From Deltaproteobacteria bacterium (GTDB taxonomy: Bacteria > Desulfobacterota > G020345765), in NCBI GenBank assembly GCA_030616835.1, contig JAUWWP010000087.1:1-8742 (forward strand): a DNA stretch of 8,742 nucleotides. Reading direction: 5' to 3'. The position numbers and the translations under genes are program-made. Numbering within the stretch: the stretch's first letter is position 1; the number at the start of each line of letters is the position of its first letter. Positions 3,921 through 8,742 of the stretch are shown piece after piece. Under the pieces are notes generated by a model. That model did not search any database, was not told the DNA's origin, and was given only the letters and a program-made list of their open reading frames with translations.

Positions 3921-5761
3921 GGAAGTCTTTGGGCAATTATCAGATTCTGGAAGAGATTGGAAGCGGGGGGATGGCGGTTATCTATAAGGCCAACCAGAAA
4001 TCTTTAGGCCGGCTGGTGGCAATCAAGCAGCTTCAATCCGGCTTTGTTACCGACTCCGAGGTAGTAAAACGCTTTGAAAGGGAGGCCCGGGCTGCGGCCG
4101 ACCTCCAGCACGAAAATATTGTTCTCATCCATGATTACTGGGAGAAAAGTGGCTCCTACTACATCGTGATGGAGTATGTTGACGGGATTGACCTGTCCCG
4201 GATAATTCAAAGGGTGGGGGCCCTGCCAGTAGATATCGCCTTGTTCATAGTCCTCCAGATTGCTAAGGCCTTGGAGTATGCCCACGGGAAAGGGGTGGTT
4301 CACCGGGACATCAAACCTGGCAATATTATGATCTCCCGGGAGGGTAAGGTCAAACTGACGGATTTCGGAATTGCCCGGGTCCGGAGCTCGGTGAAAGAGG
4401 AGCTGACACTTCCCGGGGCCTTCCTCGGAACACCGGCCTATATGTCTCCTGAACAGATTAGGGGAGAGTCGATTGACTGGCGAACCGATCTCTTCTCTCT
4501 GGGGGTAGTCTTCTACGAGATGCTCACCGGAGAAAGGCCCTTCAAAGGTGATGAGAAGAGCTTCGTTACCGAGAAGATCCAGAAAGGGAGGTTTATTCCA
4601 CCCCGGGAGCTCAACCGAAAGATCCCGCGGTCCCTTCAGAGGGTGGTATTAAGGTGTTTAAATCTCAGGTCAACAAAAAGGTATCAGGATACTTCCGGGC
4701 TGCGCCGCCGCCTGGAAGAGCTTGCCGAGAAGAAAGATAAGAAGGTCGAATATCAGGAAAGGCTTAAGAATTACTTCATAGATAAAGGGATATTTAAAGG
4801 GGTTCGGGAGAAAACGGTAGTCAAAAAAGCAAGGCCGGCAAAAAAGCCTTGGCCTTATTGGCCGAGGATTCTCTGGGTAACAAAGATTGCTCTGCTTACT
4901 CTGATCCCTGCCTTCCTCTCCAGCCATTTCCAGGACTCAAGACCTCTGATTCATCGGCTGAAAAAGAGAGAGACCCTTGCTGCCCTGGCTCAGCAGTATT
5001 ACGGAGACTACCAAAAAAGCATCTACCTGAGAACCCGGAACCGGGTCATAGATCCTAAACGGCTCCGCCCGGGGAAAGATATCGTCATCCCTTTGATCAC
5101 CTATCATCAGATTGAGATTGGAGACTCGCTTTCGAAGCTCGCCGGGAAATATCTAAAAGATGCCCAGAAGGCCAAGTTTATCGCTCAGTTCAATGCTACT
5201 GGTGAGTATTCCCCCCTGAAAGTAGGGGACAGGATCAGGATACCCTTTGAACTCCAGCATAAGGTGAAGCCTGGGCAAACTTTAGCCTCCATCTCCAAAC
5301 TATATTATGGGAATACGATCAGTTACCAATTACTAATGAATTACAATTCCATTACCGATGTTCAGAGCTTGAAGGTGGGGGATGTGCTGAAGGTTCCCAT
5401 TACTACCAGTAAGACCACGAGGAGGGGGTGGATTCAGCGGGCACTCGACACCCTTAGGCGATCCCCTGAAGAAAAGTATCCCCGAGAATTGGAGGAAGGG
5501 GTCGAATTTTATCACCAAGGGGAATATCCCGGTTCCATTATAAAGTTAAGAGCCTCCCTTAGAGCCAGGGGGCTCAGGGTAGAAGATTTGGTCCCGATCC
5601 GCAAATACCTGGCATTTGCTTATGCTCAAATGGGAGAGCAAGAGGCAGCCGCGCAGCAATTTCTTGCCCTGCTTGAGCTTCAGCCTGACTTCAGGCTGGT
5701 TGAGGCAGAGGTCTCTCCTGAGATTCTGGAAGTGTTTAATAATTTGGAATTAAAGAAATGA
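3917..5761 (+). CDS. Membrane Ser/Thr protein kinase with LysM repeats and TPR-like tail
   Basis: A 614-residue protein. Residues 8-270 form a Hanks-type kinase with every key element: glycine loop GSGGMAVIY (15-23), VAIK with K37, HRDIKPGN (129-136), TDFGIAR (148-154), GTPAYMSPEQ (171-180) and DLFSLGVVFYEMLTGERPF (191-209). A basic linker (275-317) leads to one hydrophobic segment (about 318-338), read as a transmembrane helix with the kinase inside. Three LysM-like repeats follow (about 346-393, 397-443, 448-495), each ending in a PG/VGD...IP pattern such as LKVGDRIRIP and LKVGDVLKVP. The tail (522-600) looks like one or two TPR helix pairs (YHQGEYPGSIIKLRASL; LAFAYAQMGEQEAAAQQFLALLELQP). 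LysM domains bind N-acetylglucosamine-containing glycans, so cell-wall sensing is likely by analogy with the PASTA repeats of PknB; that role is inferred. The single Lys and Pro inside the predicted helix make topology the least certain point. Confidence 0.93.
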   Translation: MRKSLGNYQILEEIGSGGMAVIYKANQKSLGRLVAIKQLQSGFVTDSEVVKRFEREARAAADLQHENIVLIHDYWEKSGSYYIVMEYVDGIDLSRIIQRVGALPVDIALFIVLQIAKALEYAHGKGVVHRDIKPGNIMISREGKVKLTDFGIARVRSSVKEELTLPGAFLGTPAYMSPEQIRGESIDWRTDLFSLGVVFYEMLTGERPFKGDEKSFVTEKIQKGRFIPPRELNRKIPRSLQRVVLRCLNLRSTKRYQDTSGLRRRLEELAEKKDKKVEYQERLKNYFIDKGIFKGVREKTVVKKARPAKKPWPYWPRILWVTKIALLTLIPAFLSSHFQDSRPLIHRLKKRETLAALAQQYYGDYQKSIYLRTRNRVIDPKRLRPGKDIVIPLITYHQIEIGDSLSKLAGKYLKDAQKAKFIAQFNATGEYSPLKVGDRIRIPFELQHKVKPGQTLASISKLYYGNTISYQLLMNYNSITDVQSLKVGDVLKVPITTSKTTRRGWIQRALDTLRRSPEEKYPRELEEGVEFYHQGEYPGSIIKLRASLRARGLRVEDLVPIRKYLAFAYAQMGEQEAAAQQFLALLELQPDFRLVEAEVSPEILEVFNNLELKK

Positions 5762-5845
5762 TATGGTGGTCCTTTAGTGGTTGATAAAAGTCTGAAGATA
5801 TAGGTTGGGTCAATCGGTTGGGGTTATAAAAGAATCAAAGTGTAA

Positions 5846-5914
5846 AAATCAAAATGCAAAATGACAAATCAAAATGCAAAAGCCTACTTCGCCGAAGTTG
5901 CTACGAAGGCTGAA
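5846..5914. repeat. AT-rich tandem repeat followed by shortened palindromic repeat copy 3
   Basis: AAATCAAAATGCAAAA occurs twice (5846-5861 and 5866-5881, 20-bp period), with a degenerate third unit just before. Directly joined is AGCCTACTTCGCC (arm a, 5881-5893), then GAAGTT, then GCTACGAAGGCTGAA (most of arm b', 5900-5914). Relative to copy 2 this is an internal deletion of 33 bp that removes b and a'. AT-rich sequence with partly complementary character follows (5917-5960). No gene is seen in 5762-5951. Confidence 0.7.
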
Positions 5915-5951
5915 AGATAATTCAATAATTTTAATTTTTAATTTTTAATAT

Positions 5952-5980
5952 TTGATATTACGAAGGAATAAAGATATAGC
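5952..5980 (+). promoter_or_regulatory. Possible promoter of the histidine kinase operon
   Basis: TTGATA (5952-5957), a 17-nt spacer and TATAGC (5975-5980) match consensus at 5 of 6 and 4 of 6. Transcription would start near 5987, giving a very short leader before the ATG at 5998. The AT-rich surroundings make chance matches likely. Confidence 0.35.
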
Positions 5981-5997
5981 TGGAATTATCAACTAAA

Positions 5998-7617
5998 ATG
6001 GGTAAACTACCAAAAATGAAGAAAAAGAAGGTACTCATCGTCGACAACAGCAAAGTATATGTAGAGTTCTTAAGCGAAACCTTACTCAAGGCAAATTACG
6101 ATATCTGCAAGGCCTACAACGGAATGGAGGCCCTGGAGAAGGCACTTGCTGAACACCCGGACTACATCATTCTGGATATCATCATGCCCAAGATCGATGG
6201 GGGGAGGGTATGCCGGTACCTGAAGGAAGATCCTGATTTTCGGGACATTCCCATTATTATCTTAACCGGGGTTGCCGCTGAATCCGCTGCTAAGGTCAAG
6301 GACTTAGGGGCAGATGCTTATATTGCCAAAGGATCTATGGATGAGATTGCGGTAAACCTGCTTAATACCCTGAAGATGCTGGAGAGACCTAAGGAAGTTC
6401 CCGTAGCTAAAGGAGACCTGATTTTCGGGATCGAGGAAGTAAGTCCTCGATCCCTCGTGGGAGAACTACTGCTGAATAAAAAACACTATGAGACTATTCT
6501 CCAGAACCTGGGGGAGGGAGTGGTCGAAATTGACTCCGATCAGAAGATAATCTTTGTCAATCCTGCTGCCTTAGAGATTATTGATCGGCCGGAGAGAGAG
6601 ATTATCGGGAAAAGGATCACTGATATCCTTGACGATCAAAAAAGCAGTGATATTAAGGAAATCCTGGAAGAGATTTTGATCACCCGTAGCCCGGTCAATG
6701 AAAGGATAACCTACCAGTATGGAGAAAAGACCCTCCAACTGAATTTTTCCAATATCATCGAGGAGAGTGAGCTTGCGGGAGTATTCATCATAATTCAGGA
6801 TATTACGGAAAAGGAGAAATTAGCCAAGAACCTGAAAGGGTATGCCCAGGCGCTGGAGCATAAAATAATTGAGATCGATCGCACCCAGAGGGAGCTGATT
6901 AAATCCGAGAAGCTGGCGGCTACCTCCAAGCTGGTTGCTGGGGTTGCCCATGAAATTAAAAACCCCTTGAACTCTATGTCCCTAACCGCTGCCAATCTTG
7001 AGCATATTGCCAATTCAAGCAATTCCTTATCAGAGATAAAAAGCTTTTACCAGGAACACATTGAGCTGTTGAAATCGGATATTGAAAGGATAAAGGACCT
7101 GGTCGAAAACTTCATGCGCTTTACCAGGCCCGCGGCGATCCATTTAAGGCTGAAAGATATTAACGAGATTGCCGATTCAGCCCTGCAAAGCATCGCCCAG
7201 CAGGCCAAGCAAAAGAAGGTAAAGCTGATTAGGAAATATGATAAAGGGCTGCCGAAGATCCTGGTGGAGAAGGATGAGCTTTATCGTTGCTTTGTCAATC
7301 TTTTCCTCAATTCCCTGGAAGCAATGGAGGAGGGGGGTAAATTAACCCTGGAGACCCGCGGATCAGGGAGGGGAATAGCCATAATTGTTTCTGATACCGG
7401 CTGCGGTATTCCCCCGGAAATCCAGGACAAAATCTTTGATATCTTCTTTACCACCAAGGAGGGTGGCAAGGGCCTGGGGCTATCCCAGGTCTATCGGACT
7501 GTGGAGGCGCTGGGAGGAGAGATCTCCGTCCATAGTGAGATAGGTAAAGGGGCAAAATTCACCATAACCTTACCCAAAAGGAAATCCCGTGAAAAGGCTA
7601 AGCATATTAGTAGTTGA
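5998..7617 (+). CDS. Soluble hybrid sensor kinase: receiver, PAS, HisKA, HATPase
   Basis: A 539-residue protein without membrane segments. Residues about 10-128 are a response-regulator receiver with phospho-acceptor D60 (ILDIIMP), T90 and K111. The usual acidic pair is D16-N17 (VDNS) rather than Asp-Asp. Residues about 163-275 are a PAS domain (ILQNLGEGVVEIDSDQKIIFVN), then a coiled-coil-like stretch, then HisKA with AHEIKNPLN and phospho-acceptor H318. The HATPase domain has the N box around N434/N438, G1 DTGCGIP (466-472), F box FDIFFTT (480-486) and G2 GGKGLGL (489-495). Having the receiver at the N-terminus suggests it takes input from another kinase as well as through PAS. The ATG at 5998 has no good Shine-Dalgarno (GGA is 13 nt away); ATG 6016 is an alternative start at the receiver edge. 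The 3' end overlaps the next gene by 29 nt, so that regulator is the natural output partner. Confidence 0.93.
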   Translation: MGKLPKMKKKKVLIVDNSKVYVEFLSETLLKANYDICKAYNGMEALEKALAEHPDYIILDIIMPKIDGGRVCRYLKEDPDFRDIPIIILTGVAAESAAKVKDLGADAYIAKGSMDEIAVNLLNTLKMLERPKEVPVAKGDLIFGIEEVSPRSLVGELLLNKKHYETILQNLGEGVVEIDSDQKIIFVNPAALEIIDRPEREIIGKRITDILDDQKSSDIKEILEEILITRSPVNERITYQYGEKTLQLNFSNIIEESELAGVFIIIQDITEKEKLAKNLKGYAQALEHKIIEIDRTQRELIKSEKLAATSKLVAGVAHEIKNPLNSMSLTAANLEHIANSSNSLSEIKSFYQEHIELLKSDIERIKDLVENFMRFTRPAAIHLRLKDINEIADSALQSIAQQAKQKKVKLIRKYDKGLPKILVEKDELYRCFVNLFLNSLEAMEEGGKLTLETRGSGRGIAIIVSDTGCGIPPEIQDKIFDIFFTTKEGGKGLGLSQVYRTVEALGGEISVHSEIGKGAKFTITLPKRKSREKAKHISS

Positions 7618-8742
7618 TGATCAGGGAAGTACCAGGAAGAGTTTATCTACCTTTCTCAGACTTCACCAGTTTCCGGTAAGCTCGGCCGAGAGCGGGAAGA
7701 GGGCCTTAGAAAAGCTACGCGAAGATGACTATCAGGTAGTGCTGACCGATTATCGGATGGCCGAGATGGATGGAATTGAGCTGACCAAAAGGATAAAGGA
7801 GAGCTATCCTCAGATTGTTATCCTTATTATGACTGCCTACGGCACGATCAAAAATGCGGTTGAGACCATGAAGGCAGGAGCCTATGACTACCTGACCAAG
7901 CCCCTGAACCAGGATGAACTGCTTTTATCTTTAGAAAGAATCGGACAGCAGCTTGAGCTGGTAGATGAGCTCTCCAGCCTCCGGGAAAAGTTGCAGGAGA
8001 GATATCACTTTAAAAATATCGTTGGCAACAGTGAGCCGATGCAGAAGGTTTATAAACTCATCGAGCAATCGTCCCGGAACGATGCTATTGTGCTCGTCAC
8101 CGGGGAAACCGGAACCGGTAAGGAACTGGTGGCAAGAGCAATCCATTACAATAGTCGAAGAAAGGATAGACCCCTGGTTGAAGTAAATTGTGCTACCCTG
8201 CCGGAGAATCTGGTAGAAAGTGAGCTGTTCGGACACCTCAAGGGGGCATTCACCGGGGCCGACCGGGATCGCCAGGGAAAATTTGAATTGGCCGATAAGG
8301 GAACAATCATGCTGGATGAGATTAGCAACATGTCACTGGGCACCCAGGCCAAATTGCTCCGGGTTCTTCAGGAGAAGAAGTTCGAACCGGTGGGAGGGAC
8401 TACTTCCTTGAGCGTTGATATCCGGATAATTGCTCTGACTAATGAGAACCTGAAGCAGGCAATACAAGAGGGAAGATTCCGGGAGGATCTATACTATAGA
8501 TTGAATGTGATTAATATTGATCTCCCCCCCTTGCGCAGCCGGAGGGCAGATATTCCCCTGTTAGTGGTTCACTTCATTGAGAAATTCTCAGAAAAAAAGA
8601 GGGGGAAGAAACCAAAGGTCTCTCCCCGGGTTATGGATATCCTTATCCGCCACGCCTGGCCAGGAAACGTCCGGGAACTGGAGAATGTGGTTGAAAGAAT
8701 GTTGACCCTGAGCGAGGGTGATCTGCTGCCTGAGCATCTACC
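7589..8742 (+). CDS. NtrC-family sigma-54-dependent response regulator, 3' end beyond window
   Basis: Starts at GTG 7589, inside the kinase gene, with AAAAGGA (AGGA at 7579-7582) 6 nt upstream; 384 residues are visible without a stop. Residues 1-120 are a receiver: LVVDD (D10, D11), phospho-acceptor D54 (LTDYRM), T82 and K104. Residues about 143-375 are the AAA+ sigma-54 activator domain: Walker A GETGTGKE (172-179), GAFTGA (219-224, contacts sigma-54), Walker B GTIMLDE (238-244), arginine-finger region GRFREDLYYRLNV (295-307) and sensor II WPGNVRELENV (357-367). The family usually continues for several tens of residues with a Fis-type helix-turn-helix, which is missing only because the window ends. 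It should drive sigma-54 promoters when phosphorylated by the kinase just upstream. No -24/-12 promoter was recognised in this window, so its targets are elsewhere or were missed. Confidence 0.95.
   Translation, partial: MKRLSILVVDDQGSTRKSLSTFLRLHQFPVSSAESGKRALEKLREDDYQVVLTDYRMAEMDGIELTKRIKESYPQIVILIMTAYGTIKNAVETMKAGAYDYLTKPLNQDELLLSLERIGQQLELVDELSSLREKLQERYHFKNIVGNSEPMQKVYKLIEQSSRNDAIVLVTGETGTGKELVARAIHYNSRRKDRPLVEVNCATLPENLVESELFGHLKGAFTGADRDRQGKFELADKGTIMLDEISNMSLGTQAKLLRVLQEKKFEPVGGTTSLSVDIRIIALTNENLKQAIQEGRFREDLYYRLNVINIDLPPLRSRRADIPLLVVHFIEKFSEKKRGKKPKVSPRVMDILIRHAWPGNVRELENVVERMLTLSEGDLLPEHL

Noticed and set aside
7931..8411. Several frames on both strands overlapping the right-edge regulator
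   Set aside because: All are contained within the clear NtrC-family reading frame, which has intact catalytic motifs throughout.

Overview
The window looks like chromosome from an uncultivated or candidate-phylum bacterium. This is an inference from two things: the intergenic gaps are packed with dispersed palindromic repeats, and the genes are a mix of Hanks-type kinase signalling and sigma-54 two-component signalling. No rRNA or other marker gene is present to fix the taxonomy. No tRNA, CRISPR array or intact transposase was seen.

Left part (1-1335) is gene-poor. The first 16 codons of an unrecognised minus-strand gene leave the left edge, with a clear promoter and Shine-Dalgarno. Next comes a run of repeats and strong hairpins (about 267-557). 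A small minus-strand XRE/HigA-like regulator follows (569-844), with a perfect palindrome lying between its -35 and -10 boxes (937-965). More repeats fill 1009-1203, and a good promoter (1275-1303) precedes the next gene.

Middle part (1336-5761): pmbA/tldE, a TldD/PmbA-family protein, stands alone and is bracketed by two same-orientation copies of a palindromic repeat. After a 480-bp gap of repeats comes a translationally coupled pair: a PP2C-type Ser/Thr phosphatase and a membrane Ser/Thr kinase. The kinase carries three LysM-like repeats and a TPR-like tail where PknB-type kinases usually carry PASTA repeats.

Right part (5762-8742): a third, shortened repeat copy lies in the gap. It is followed by a soluble REC-PAS-histidine kinase and, overlapping it by 29 nt, an NtrC-family sigma-54 activator that runs off the right edge.

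Together, 3159-8742 reads as two adjacent phosphosignalling modules. One is a reversible Ser/Thr switch that may sense the cell wall. The other is a cytoplasmic phosphorelay feeding sigma-54 transcription. Whether they talk to each other cannot be told from the sequence. The least explained structure is the dispersed repeat with interlocked inverted arms (order a-b-a'-b').
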